A stretch of DNA of 24,162 nucleotides from a virus. The position numbers were made by a program, and so were the translations under genes. Positions within the stretch are counted from its first letter, which is position 1; every line of letters starts with the position of its first letter. The stretch covers positions 1-24,162 of IMG/VR virus record IMGVR_UViG_3300020021_000208. One strand, given 5' to 3'. This document shows positions 7,534 through 14,770 of this stretch, piece by piece. A model generated the notes under the pieces. That model did not search any database. It was given only the letters and a program-made list of their open reading frames with translations, and was not told the DNA's origin.

Positions 7534-7968
7534 ATGGGTACGAAGAATTTGTTTGTAGTGACGATGCCGGCGACCGTGACCGTGGTGGCCGAGGGTTCAG
7601 ACGCCGACGAGGCGACTGCGGCGGCGATCAAGACGACCAAGGCCGTGCTCGGTCAATCGCTCGGCGTCCTCAGCGTCGTCGGCGACGCGAAGGTCACCGC
7701 CATCACCGTCGGCAAGTCGGACAAGGCGAAAGCCAAGGTCAAAGACGACGACGATGAAGAGGAGACCGACGAAGAGGAGGAAGAAGAAGAGGAGGAGGAA
7801 GAGGAACCTGCTCCCAAGAAGAAGTCCAAAGCCAAGGACGACGACGAAGAGGAAGAGGACGAAGAGGAGGAGGAAGAAGAGGAAGAAGAGGAGAAGCCTG
7901 CTCCCAAGAAGAAGGCCAAGGACGACGGCGGCGGCAAGAAGAAGATCAAAATCAAGCTCAAAGGATAG
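7534..7968 (+). CDS. Highly acidic low-complexity repeat protein, 144 aa
   Basis: GGAGA at 7521 lies 8-9 nt before the ATG, which is why this start is preferred over a GTG at 7456 without a ribosome site. Residues 1-65 look like a small folded domain (NLFVVTMPATVTVVAEG, then an Ala-rich helix). From about residue 70 the protein consists of long Asp/Glu runs alternating with PAPKKKxKAKDD blocks, and it ends in a basic tail. The acidic part is a 30-codon unit present twice. DNA-mimic-like or chaperone-like acidic tails are known in many unrelated proteins, so function cannot be assigned. It immediately precedes the polymerase gene. Confidence 0.8.
   Translation: MGTKNLFVVTMPATVTVVAEGSDADEATAAAIKTTKAVLGQSLGVLSVVGDAKVTAITVGKSDKAKAKVKDDDDEEETDEEEEEEEEEEEEPAPKKKSKAKDDDEEEEDEEEEEEEEEEEKPAPKKKAKDDGGGKKKIKIKLKG
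7750..7914 (+). repeat. Tandem 90-bp acidic/PAPKKK coding repeat
   Basis: The 18-mer CCTGCTCCCAAGAAGAAG occurs at 7807-7824 and again at 7897-7914, exactly 90 nt apart. Each copy is preceded by a purine-only GAG/GAA tract and followed by a KAKDD-type coding sequence. The spacing is a whole number of codons, so unit gain or loss would keep the frame. Confidence 0.85.
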
Positions 7969-7999
7969 ATAGAGAACAACTAGAGCTAGATGTTGGACG

Positions 8000-8030
8000 C
8001 GAGCGCGGTGGTGTCTGATCACCGCGTTCG
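8000..8030 (+). promoter_or_regulatory. RNA hairpin just upstream of the DNA polymerase ribosome site
   Basis: CGAGCGCGGTG (8000-8010) pairs with CACCGCGTTCG (8020-8030), 11 pairs with one G-U, around a 9-nt loop GTGTCTGAT. The ribosome site AGGA (8042-8045) begins 11 nt later and the polymerase ATG is at 8051. No T-run follows, so it is not an intrinsic terminator. T4 polymerase gp43 represses its own translation by binding a hairpin at its ribosome site. A similar operator here is inference. Confidence 0.5.
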
Positions 8031-8050
8031 ATCGAGCACCTAGGAACCGA

Positions 8051-11000
8051 ATGGCTGACAGACCACCCACCATCTTCGCCGAGACTCCGAAGCAAGCTCG
8101 TAGCCTGATGGACGAGTTATTCAAGGAAGCTTACAAGCCAGGCAAGATCACCGGCGTCGACACGGAGTTCGTGCCGATCTCGAACGAGCCCGTGCTGATG
8201 TCATATTCGTGGGGCAAGGGCATTCGGCGCGTCGTGCGCGCGGAGCTGGTGAAGGAGTTCTTCGGGGACTGGCTCGTCGACGACCAGACCAAGCTCGCCT
8301 ACCAGAACTACAAGGCCGACGTCGAGACCTTCGAGTACCTCGGCATCTCCCACAAGGAGCTGGTCGCGAGCTTCTACATCGACGTCATGGTCGCCGGCGT
8401 GCTGCGAGACGAGACGCTCGTGAAACATGGCCTCAAGGCGCAGATGTTCCACTGGTTGAGGTGGTACAGGCGCGAGTACGGTCAGACGTTCGTCTACGTC
8501 CCGGTCGGCAAGAAGAAGGCGATCGTCATGGATCCTCGGCAGGTCATGGACAACCTGCCGCCGGACGCGCTGCTCAACGCCGTGCTCAAGTGGGGTGGTG
8601 CGAAGGGCATCCACAAGACCGGACCGCGCGACGCCGACGCGTGGAAGTGGGCGATGCTCGACTACGCGGGCGTAGACGCCGAGGGCACGCAACGTCTCGC
8701 GGTCGACCACCGTTCCTACCTGAAGAAGACCGGATATTGGGACAGCTACGTCAGCGTCGATCTGCCATTCACGACGACCCTCATGCAGTGCCAGGCGAGC
8801 GGCGCGTTCATCGATCAGCCGACGCTTCGCAAGATCCTCCGCAAGCAGGAGATCCGGATCCTGCGGGCCGAGCACTGCTTCCGCGCCGCGGCTGGCAACC
8901 CGAAGCTCAACCTGCGGTCAGGTCCACAGATGAAGAAACTCTTGTTCGGAGAGTGGGAGTGGCCCGCGCACCCGACCAACAAGAGCGAGAAGACCGGCGA
9001 GCCGTCGATGGACAAGGAGGTCCTGCAGTGGTGGCTCAAGAAGCACAAGCTGGAGATGGCTGAGGTGAAGCTCGCGTTCAACAACGCGAGCACGATGAAA
9101 GGGACCTTCCTCGAAGGCATCTTGCTCGGGATGAGCGACGACGGGCGCCTGCGTTCAGATCTCAACCAGATCGGTGGCAAGACAAGTGGTCGAATCAGCT
9201 CACGCAAGTTCGACGTGCTGGTGGAGACGCATCGGACGCTCAAGAACGGCGACGTCAAGACGATCATCTCCAAGGAGAAGGCTGGCGCCAACGTCCAGAA
9301 CATCCCTGCTCGACACGAGAAGGACCCGGACGGGATCCGTCGCGCGTTCCGCGCTCCGAGGATCGGCGAGACCACAGCATGGGGAGAGCCTGCGACCGAG
9401 AAGCACAAGCTGATCGTTTGCGTCGTTCCTGAGACGAGGGTTCTCAAGGCGGACATGACATGGGTCGCCGCTGGCGACATCATGCCTGGAGACAAGCTGG
9501 TTGGGTTTGATGAAGATCTTGCGGTCAAGACGAAGTTGAACAGCCACGGTAAGCCTTACAAGATCCGTGCAGGGCAAGGAGCGAAGCTGAGGGAGTCGAT
9601 CGTGCAGAGCGTTCGACTCCTCAAGAAGGATTGTTTTCGAGTCGTCACCGATCGAGGAACGGTGACTTCAAGCGACGAGCACATGTGGGTCGCGAAGAAG
9701 CGGAGTTCCCGCTACAGCAACCTGCGCGAATGGATCCGTACCGACGACCTCGAACCAGGAGATGAGATCACGTTCTTGTGTTCTCCGTGGGACGTCGACA
9801 CGTCGTACTCCGGTGGTTACCTGGCCGGCGTATTCGACGGTGAAGGTTGGGTGCATCGCGGCAGTGTCTGCTTCGGACAGAACAAGGGTCCTACGCTCGA
9901 CATGGTCAAGACGCTGCTCACGCATTGTGGATTCGACTACGTCGAACGTCCGCAGAACAAGAAGCGTCCGAAGATGCGGCAGTTAGAGCTACGAGGAAAC
10001 CGGGCAGCGATGCGTTTCCTCGGTTCGATTCGACCGAAGAGATTGCTCAACACCTACATGAAAGATCGTTGGCAAGGCACTTCGACGTGGGGCAACGGCA
10101 TGTCCGTCGCTCGTGTTCTAAAAGTTGAACGCGTGCACGATGCTGCGGGTGGGCACAGCCGCGACGTCGTAGCGATCAAGACGTCGACGAAGACCTTCAT
10201 CGCAGAAGGAATGCTGAGTCATAATTGCGATTACAGTGGCTTCCACCTCGTGCTCGTCGCCAACTTCATCGCGAAGCTGCCGGGCAAGCCAAAGTCCGCG
10301 ATGGTCGACGTGATGAAGAAGTACGGCACGCCGAGCGCCGTGCACGTCTACACCACGATCCAGATGTTCAAGCATGCCGAGGCACATCGGTGCGACTCGT
10401 CGTCGCCGTGGTGCAAGGTCGTCGACAAGAAGACGAACAAGATCACCGCCGACTGGAAGAAGTTCCACGCGCCTGGCAAGTCGTACTCGCTCAAGGAGTT
10501 CACGATGGACGACTGGGGAATGGTCAAGCCGATCTTCCCCGACCAGTACACGTACTCGAAGAACACCAACTTCGCGCTCATCTTCCTCGGCTCGCCGTGG
10601 ACGCTCGCCTACAACACTGGCCGCGATCCCGAAGACGAGGATCAGCTCAACGAGTGCAAGCGTCACTTCGACGACTGGTACGAGCTTTACCCGGAGATCC
10701 CCGAGTACCAGAACTTCATGATCGACCACGGCTACGAGCACGGCTGGGTCCCGAAGATCGGCGGCGGACGCGGTCACGTCCGCAAGATGCTCGAAGGCTG
10801 CGACAAGAACGGCAACTACATCCACGACGAAGAGAAGCGCAAGAAGATGCGCAAGCACGGCGAGCGCGTGTGCACGAACACGCCGGCACAAGGCAGCGAG
10901 GCGGCGATCGTCAAGATGGCGATGAACCTGATCCGCATGGACAAGGAGATGATCGAGCTGCGCTCTGCACCGCTGTTCCCGGTCCACGACGAGGTCGTGT

Positions 11001-11140
11001 GCGAGGCGCCGGAACGCACGAGCGCGCTGGCACTAGAGCGACAGGTCTACTTGATGAAGCAACCGTACAAGGACGAGCTGGAGATCGCGCTCGCCGTAGA
11101 AGGCGCCATCGGCGACGATTGGATTTCCGCCAAGCCGTAG
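8051..11140 (+). CDS. polA: Family A DNA polymerase with 3'-5' exonuclease, interrupted by an intein
   Basis: 1029 aa precursor; 760 aa after removal of a 269-aa intein. The exonuclease motifs are complete: D37-T-E39, N86-xxx-D90 and Y205-xxx-D209. The polymerase domain has motif A (CDYSGFHLVLVA, starting at residue 726), motif B (K837-N-T-N-F841) and motif C (V978-H-D-E981). No 5'-3' exonuclease domain is present, as usual for phage PolA. The motif A Asp is intact, but the Glu that acts as steric gate (E. coli E710) aligns with His, the Arg two residues later is Val, and the motif B Arg (R754) aligns with Tyr. AGGA (8042-8045) precedes the ATG by 5 nt. This is presumably the phage replicase working with the helicase, primase and SSB encoded nearby. 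Confidence 0.95.
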   Translation: MADRPPTIFAETPKQARSLMDELFKEAYKPGKITGVDTEFVPISNEPVLMSYSWGKGIRRVVRAELVKEFFGDWLVDDQTKLAYQNYKADVETFEYLGISHKELVASFYIDVMVAGVLRDETLVKHGLKAQMFHWLRWYRREYGQTFVYVPVGKKKAIVMDPRQVMDNLPPDALLNAVLKWGGAKGIHKTGPRDADAWKWAMLDYAGVDAEGTQRLAVDHRSYLKKTGYWDSYVSVDLPFTTTLMQCQASGAFIDQPTLRKILRKQEIRILRAEHCFRAAAGNPKLNLRSGPQMKKLLFGEWEWPAHPTNKSEKTGEPSMDKEVLQWWLKKHKLEMAEVKLAFNNASTMKGTFLEGILLGMSDDGRLRSDLNQIGGKTSGRISSRKFDVLVETHRTLKNGDVKTIISKEKAGANVQNIPARHEKDPDGIRRAFRAPRIGETTAWGEPATEKHKLIVCVVPETRVLKADMTWVAAGDIMPGDKLVGFDEDLAVKTKLNSHGKPYKIRAGQGAKLRESIVQSVRLLKKDCFRVVTDRGTVTSSDEHMWVAKKRSSRYSNLREWIRTDDLEPGDEITFLCSPWDVDTSYSGGYLAGVFDGEGWVHRGSVCFGQNKGPTLDMVKTLLTHCGFDYVERPQNKKRPKMRQLELRGNRAAMRFLGSIRPKRLLNTYMKDRWQGTSTWGNGMSVARVLKVERVHDAAGGHSRDVVAIKTSTKTFIAEGMLSHNCDYSGFHLVLVANFIAKLPGKPKSAMVDVMKKYGTPSAVHVYTTIQMFKHAEAHRCDSSSPWCKVVDKKTNKITADWKKFHAPGKSYSLKEFTMDDWGMVKPIFPDQYTYSKNTNFALIFLGSPWTLAYNTGRDPEDEDQLNECKRHFDDWYELYPEIPEYQNFMIDHGYEHGWVPKIGGGRGHVRKMLEGCDKNGNYIHDEEKRKKMRKHGERVCTNTPAQGSEAAIVKMAMNLIRMDKEMIELRSAPLFPVHDEVVCEAPERTSALALERQVYLMKQPYKDELEIALAVEGAIGDDWISAKP
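9419..10225 (+). other. Full-length 269-aa intein in DNA polymerase motif A
   Basis: The intein begins with Cys in CVVPETRVLKADMTWV (block A), has the block B-like stretch TSSDEHMW (penultimate His context for N-terminal cleavage), and ends with block G MLSHN (Asn 10223-10225) followed by Cys as +1 residue. A single endonuclease motif, LAGVFDGEG (9821-9847), is visible; a second is not clear, so the endonuclease may be reduced or degenerate. The insertion lies one residue before the catalytic Asp of polymerase motif A (LIV/CDYSG), so no active polymerase forms without splicing. All splicing residues appear intact. Confidence 0.93.
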
Positions 11141-11180
11141 AGGAAGTGTGGTAGATGCATCAAACGAGGAGCAAGAGCAG

Positions 11181-11393
11181 ATGAACGACGAAGAGATGGT
11201 CCTGAAGTTCGCGGACACCATCATCACGCAGATGAGGACGCTCGGCGTGGAGTTCCACGACGACGTCGGCGAGCGCATCCCGCGAGACTCTGCACAGGAG
11301 TATAGAATCCTCAATCATCTCGCACGTCACTGCGCGCAGGTCACGGTCAGCAAGATCGATTGTCAGACCGCTGTGCGAGAGTCCGCGACATGA
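11181..11393 (+). CDS. Small unknown protein, 70 aa
   Basis: GAGGAG (11166-11171) and the leader GAGGAGCAAGAGCAG precede the ATG. An in-frame GTG at 11148 lacks a ribosome site. The protein is acidic and helical (NDEEMVLKFADTIITQM), with no recognised domain. Its stop overlaps the ATG of a 22-codon frame. Confidence 0.72.
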   Translation: MNDEEMVLKFADTIITQMRTLGVEFHDDVGERIPRDSAQEYRILNHLARHCAQVTVSKIDCQTAVRESAT

Positions 11394-11458
11394 ACGCTGC
11401 GACCTGGTTATCGGCGACGTTGTCCCTCAAAGGGATCAGCGAGAGCAGATCATCATGA
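11390..11458 (+). CDS. Possible 22-aa coupled micro-ORF
   Basis: An ATG at 11390 overlaps the preceding stop (ATGA). The frame ends in TGA at 11456-11458, overlapping the next gene's ATG at 11455. The peptide is MNAATWLSATLSLKGISESR plus two Ser. Double stop/start overlap is the same coupling used across the window, and without this frame ribosomes would cross 60 untranslated bases. It may be a real microprotein or only a coupling device; chance cannot be excluded. Confidence 0.35.
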   Translation: MNAATWLSATLSLKGISESRSS

Positions 11459-11910
11459 CGTTTTGGAAAAATCGTGAAGTTGGATCAATACGCGCAATTC
11501 ACCCGGCGACCGGCAAGATCATCGAGGTCTTCCCGCAGAAGGACGCCCGTATCGGCAGCGACCTCGATCAGGAGCTGCGCCGTCTGCCCGGCGTGATGAG
11601 CTGGTGGCTGGCGCTGCGCGACCGCGCCGAGATGCACCTGCGCGACGCGAAGCACGAGGAGCACAACGCGTCCGAAGACCTCTACGAGGAACAGCGGACG
11701 AAGAGCCCTAAGGCCACCGAGACCGCCATCAAGATGGCCGTTAAGGTCCAACCTCGGATGCGCAAGGCGTTCCGCGCTCGCATGGACGCGCAGTACATGT
11801 ATCAACAACTCAAGAGCCAGGTCGACGCCATCGCGGAGAAGCGGTGGTCTCTGCTCGGCCTGACGAAAACGGCGCTCATGGAGCGAGGCACCAAAGACAG
11901 CATCAGTTGA
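11455..11910 (+). CDS. Possible UvsY-like recombination mediator, 151 aa
   Basis: The protein is almost wholly helical and charged. Its first 35 residues include VGSIRAIHPATGKIIEVFPQ; long helices follow, and the C-terminal pattern ARMDAQYMYQQLKSQVDAI plus a Trp-Leu-Leu segment resembles UvsY-like proteins. UvsY in T4 loads UvsX recombinase onto gp32-coated single strands. Size (T4 UvsY is 137 aa) and position immediately before the gp32-like and RecA/UvsX genes support this. Sequence similarity by eye is weak, so the call rests mostly on context and pattern. Any other helical accessory protein is possible. Confidence 0.5.
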   Translation: MTFWKNREVGSIRAIHPATGKIIEVFPQKDARIGSDLDQELRRLPGVMSWWLALRDRAEMHLRDAKHEEHNASEDLYEEQRTKSPKATETAIKMAVKVQPRMRKAFRARMDAQYMYQQLKSQVDAIAEKRWSLLGLTKTALMERGTKDSIS

Positions 11911-11964
11911 TCGACGAGCCGAGTTGGCCTGACGATCTTGAACAACCCTGAACAGGAGCTACAG

Positions 11965-12939
11965 ATGGCGAAGATGGATAAGACGAGCAAGAAGCGACGC
12001 ACTGACGACGGCGGAGAAGACCTCGACGAGATGCGCGAGGCGTTCAAGCACCACAAGGAGCGTTCCAAGGGCGGCGGTGGTGGTGACAGTTCTTGGGACA
12101 AGCTCGGCGACGGCAAGAACATGCGTCGCGTGTTGCCGCGCCCCGGCGAGAAGAAGTTCTACACGGAGGGCTGGACGCACTTCAACGTCGGCCCGAACAA
12201 GCGCGCCGTGCGCTGCATCGACGAGGCGCACATCAACGCCGACAAGGGGCTCCCCGAGTCGACCACGAAGTGTCCGCTGTGCAAGAAGTTCCTGCGCGAG
12301 CAGAGCCGCATCAACAGCGAGTATCAGAAGGGTGACAAGGACGGCCACGCCGAGTGGAAGGCGGCCAAGGACAAGTACGTCCCGCGGCACCAGTTCTACG
12401 CGAACGTCCTGGCCGAGGGCGACGACGACGACGTCGAGGTCCGCATCCTCGCGTTCGGTTCTCAGATCTGGGGCGCGCTGCTGAACTACTACCTCGGCGA
12501 CGACACGTCGATCGGTGACTTCACCGACCCTGAGAGCGGCCGGTGGATGAACCTCAAGAAGGTCAACAAGGGCGGGCGCGACAAGCGCAACGTCGGCTAC
12601 GAGGTGTATCCGGCGAGCGAACAGACCGACATCTCCGACGCGTGGGACGACATCAAGGAGGCGCTCCATGACCTCGATGCCGCCACCGGCAAGCTCATGT
12701 CGAAGGACGAGGTCATCGCGATCATGAAGGGCATCGACCTCGACAAGGGCTCCGACGACGGAGACGACGATGACGACGACTCGGATGACAGCAGCAGTCG
12801 TCGTAAGGTCAGCAAGAAGCGTCGCGACGAGGACGAAGAAGAGGAAGATGACGGCGAAGACGCCGGCGACGACGATGACGAGCCGGTGAAGAAGTCCAAG
12901 TTGTCCGTCTCGATGAAGAAGAAGCGTCGCGACGACTGA
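11965..12939 (+). CDS. gp32-like single-stranded DNA-binding protein
   Basis: 324 aa. AGGAG (11954-11958) precedes the ATG by 6 nt. The N-terminus is basic (KTSKKRR) with a Gly run. A core with a likely zinc site follows: H72, C84 and C103-P-L-C106, comparable in order to the His-Cys-Cys-Cys set of T4 gp32. The core then has aromatic and basic residues (HQFYANVLAEG, QIWGALLNYYLG) typical of an OB-fold that stacks on single-stranded DNA. The tail from about residue 265 is extremely Asp/Glu-rich, as in SSB proteins where it binds partner proteins, but here it alternates with KKRR blocks and ends KKKRRDD. It coats single-stranded DNA at the fork and in recombination; recA follows. Confidence 0.88.
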   Translation: MAKMDKTSKKRRTDDGGEDLDEMREAFKHHKERSKGGGGGDSSWDKLGDGKNMRRVLPRPGEKKFYTEGWTHFNVGPNKRAVRCIDEAHINADKGLPESTTKCPLCKKFLREQSRINSEYQKGDKDGHAEWKAAKDKYVPRHQFYANVLAEGDDDDVEVRILAFGSQIWGALLNYYLGDDTSIGDFTDPESGRWMNLKKVNKGGRDKRNVGYEVYPASEQTDISDAWDDIKEALHDLDAATGKLMSKDEVIAIMKGIDLDKGSDDGDDDDDDSDDSSSRRKVSKKRRDEDEEEEDDGEDAGDDDDEPVKKSKLSVSMKKKRRDD

Positions 12940-12948
12940 GTCTCGTGT

Positions 12949-13091
12949 GCGAGCGTGGCTACGGGGTTTTTCATGGTACGTGCCGCCTAACCTCGGATCC
13001 CTGAAGCAGCTATTCGGTCAGTCGGCTGTAAAGAGCACGGCTGTGGAGCACGGGCCGACTGTAGACCGCTAAGTAGCTGTGCCACGCTCGC
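12949..13091 (+). ncRNA. Candidate structured RNA between the SSB and recA genes (recA leader)
   Basis: Four mutually compatible helices fill this non-coding gap. P1 pairs 12949-12959 (GCGAGCGTGGC) with 13081-13091, 11 perfect pairs closing the whole element. P2 pairs 12962-12968 with 12989-12995 (7 pairs, one G-U). P3 pairs 13006-13013 (GCAGCTAT) with 13073-13080 (8 pairs, two G-U). P4 pairs CAGTCGGC (13019-13026) with GCCGACTG (13054-13061). P3 and P1 3' strands are adjacent, giving a three-way-junction-like fold. Five T follow at 13097-13101, then the recA ribosome site AGGAG (13108-13112). It does not match tRNA or tmRNA by eye. It may be a cis-regulatory leader, an attenuator or a separate small RNA. 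Confidence 0.5.
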
Positions 13092-13119
13092 CCACCTTTT
13101 TCGTGACAGGAGAACAACG

Positions 13120-14190
13120 ATGCCGAAGAAGAATAAGAAGGCGGAATGCGACTGCGACTGGTGTCGTGGTCGTGACTTCGTACGTGGTCCTGATTGCACG
13201 AATCCTAAACCTCGCGCACGAGAGGAAGAGATCCGTGCGATGCGCAAGGCGCACAGCACCGGCGCGAAGAAGCAACCCGAGCCTCCGAAGGTCGACAAGG
13301 CGAAGGACAAGAAGCTCGCGGCGTTGTTCGAGAAGCTCAGCAAGAAGTACAAGGGCGAGGTCGTGACCACGATCGCCAGCGGACACCGTTCGGCGAACAT
13401 CAGCGCGATGCCGAGCGGATGGCCAGTCATGGACGATCTCGTCACCGGCGAGACCGACGCTGACGCTCGCACGATCATCGGATCAGGGCTCGGTTGGCCA
13501 CGAGGTCGCATCATCGAGATCTTCGGAGAAGAGAGCGTCGGTAAGACCAGCCTCGCGCTCCAGATCGTCGCGGCGTTCCAAGCCGCCGGCGAGACCGCGG
13601 CGTACGTCGACGCGGAGCACGCGCTCGAAGTCGACTACGCGAAGAAGCTCGGCGTCAACCTGGAGACGTTGAAGCTCGTGCAGCCCGACGACGGCGGCGA
13701 GCGCGCCATGTCGGTCGTCAACTCGCTCGCCGAGAGCGGGCTGTTCGGCGTCATCGTGGTCGACTCGGTGTCCGCCCTCGTCCCGCAGTCAGAGATGGAG
13801 GCCGACTTCGAGGACAACGTCCAACCTGCGCGTCAGGCGGTGCTGATGTCGCGTGCGCTGCGCAAGCTCACCGGCGTCGTCCAGAAGAACAACGTGCTGC
13901 TCGTCTTCATCAACCAGATCCGGATCAAGATCGGCGTCCGGTTCGGCAACCCGAAGACGACGTCCGGCGGTCAGGCGCTCCGGTTCTACGCGAGCGTCCG
14001 CTTCGAGCTGACCAACATGAAGACCCAACGCAAGGGCGACCGCGTGACCGGTCGTCGCATCCGCGTGCGCACGGTGAAGAACAAGGTGGCTCCGCCGTTC
14101 CGCGACGTCTATGCTGATTTAGAACCAAATCATGGGTTCCGTAGGATATATGGGGATCCGGACTTCTCACATGGAGCTGACGACGACTAA
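13120..14190 (+). CDS. recA: RecA/UvsX-type recombinase
   Basis: 356 aa. AGGAG (13108-13112) lies 7 nt before the ATG. The RecA core has Walker A GEESVGKTS (136-144), the catalytic Glu in VDAEHALE, Walker B VIVVDSVSALVP, loop L1 EMEADFEDN, and NVLLVFINQIR followed by loop L2 and FGNPKTTSGGQALRFYAS. It forms filaments on single-stranded DNA and exchanges strands. Two oddities are visible. The first 26 residues hold four Cys (C10, C12, C15, C26) in a basic extension that could bind zinc. The protein also ends soon after the last core strand, without the C-terminal domain of bacterial RecA. The last 80 bases overlap the HNH gene. Confidence 0.95.
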   Translation: MPKKNKKAECDCDWCRGRDFVRGPDCTNPKPRAREEEIRAMRKAHSTGAKKQPEPPKVDKAKDKKLAALFEKLSKKYKGEVVTTIASGHRSANISAMPSGWPVMDDLVTGETDADARTIIGSGLGWPRGRIIEIFGEESVGKTSLALQIVAAFQAAGETAAYVDAEHALEVDYAKKLGVNLETLKLVQPDDGGERAMSVVNSLAESGLFGVIVVDSVSALVPQSEMEADFEDNVQPARQAVLMSRALRKLTGVVQKNNVLLVFINQIRIKIGVRFGNPKTTSGGQALRFYASVRFELTNMKTQRKGDRVTGRRIRVRTVKNKVAPPFRDVYADLEPNHGFRRIYGDPDFSHGADDD

Positions 14191-14770
14191 ACCAATCCTG
14201 ACGGTGTGCATCGTTTGTTTAGTTCCAACCATTCTAAGGACGAAGAACGAACGTCGATGGTTTCATCGTGGACGACCATACTGCTCGACTAAGTGTCGCG
14301 ACCGGTACATCGCTGAGCACACTGGAGGTCGACCGACTGAATTGATGGAGATGCGGTTCTGGAAACGCGTCGACAAGAATGGTCCGAAGCAACCGCACAT
14401 GAAGACGCGGTGCTGGGAGTGGGTCGGGTGCTTGACGAGCGGGTATGGGAAAATGAAAGACAGCGATGGAGTCGCAAAACAAACAACGCATGTCTCGTGG
14501 TTTCTCCGGTATGGAAGATGGCCAGATCAGTTCGTGCTGCACAAATGTGATCATCCGTCCTGCGTCCGCCCGTCGCACCTCAAGCTCGGAACTCAGAAAC
14601 AAAACATCGCGGACATGTGGAGCAGAGGTCGCGGAAAGGCTCCGTGGCATCAGATGACTGAGAAGGTGATCAGAGTCATGAAGAAATACAACGTATCGAA
14701 AGACGTCATTGATGCTGTCGTAGCTGATCTTGGCGCTCGCGCTAGAGAGCGACTTCTGAGGCGCCGATGA
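14150..14770 (+). CDS. HNH homing-type endonuclease
   Basis: About 206 aa. Starts at 14132, 14150 and 14171 are in frame; 14150 has AGGA close upstream (3 nt), so the exact start is uncertain. The N-terminus carries a treble-clef-like set, CIVC and CSTKC. The nuclease domain follows: RFWKRVDK, CWEWVGCLTSGYGKM, THVSWFLRYG, then LHKCDHPSCVRPSHLKLGT with the His and Asn of the HNH fold, and QNIADM. The C-terminal helices (TEKVIRVMKKYNVSKDVID) look like the DNA-binding tail of such enzymes. The gene is less GC-rich than its neighbours and overlaps the recA end, which suggests insertion of a selfish free-standing endonuclease gene. Confidence 0.87.
   Translation: MGIRTSHMELTTTKPILTVCIVCLVPTILRTKNERRWFHRGRPYCSTKCRDRYIAEHTGGRPTELMEMRFWKRVDKNGPKQPHMKTRCWEWVGCLTSGYGKMKDSDGVAKQTTHVSWFLRYGRWPDQFVLHKCDHPSCVRPSHLKLGTQKQNIADMWSRGRGKAPWHQMTEKVIRVMKKYNVSKDVIDAVVADLGARARERLLRRR

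Noticed and set aside
7653-7979. Poly-Ser antisense protein opposite the acidic repeat gene
   Set aside because: The Ser runs are merely the complement of GAG/GAA repeats.
10021-10040. tRNA T-loop-like GGTTCGATTCGACC
   Set aside because: It lies within the intein coding frame and no matching D or anticodon stems surround it.
10118-10987. Antisense open frame (289 codons) opposite the polymerase
   Set aside because: Composition is the complement of the PolA codons, with Leu/Val/Asp/Arg-rich filler; no start signal. The sense frame has motifs A, B and C.
12940-13119. tRNA or tmRNA in the SSB-recA gap
   Set aside because: No cloverleaf, no T-loop GGTTCGA-type sequence and no CCA-proximal acceptor stem of 7 pairs; the helices form a different nested pattern.
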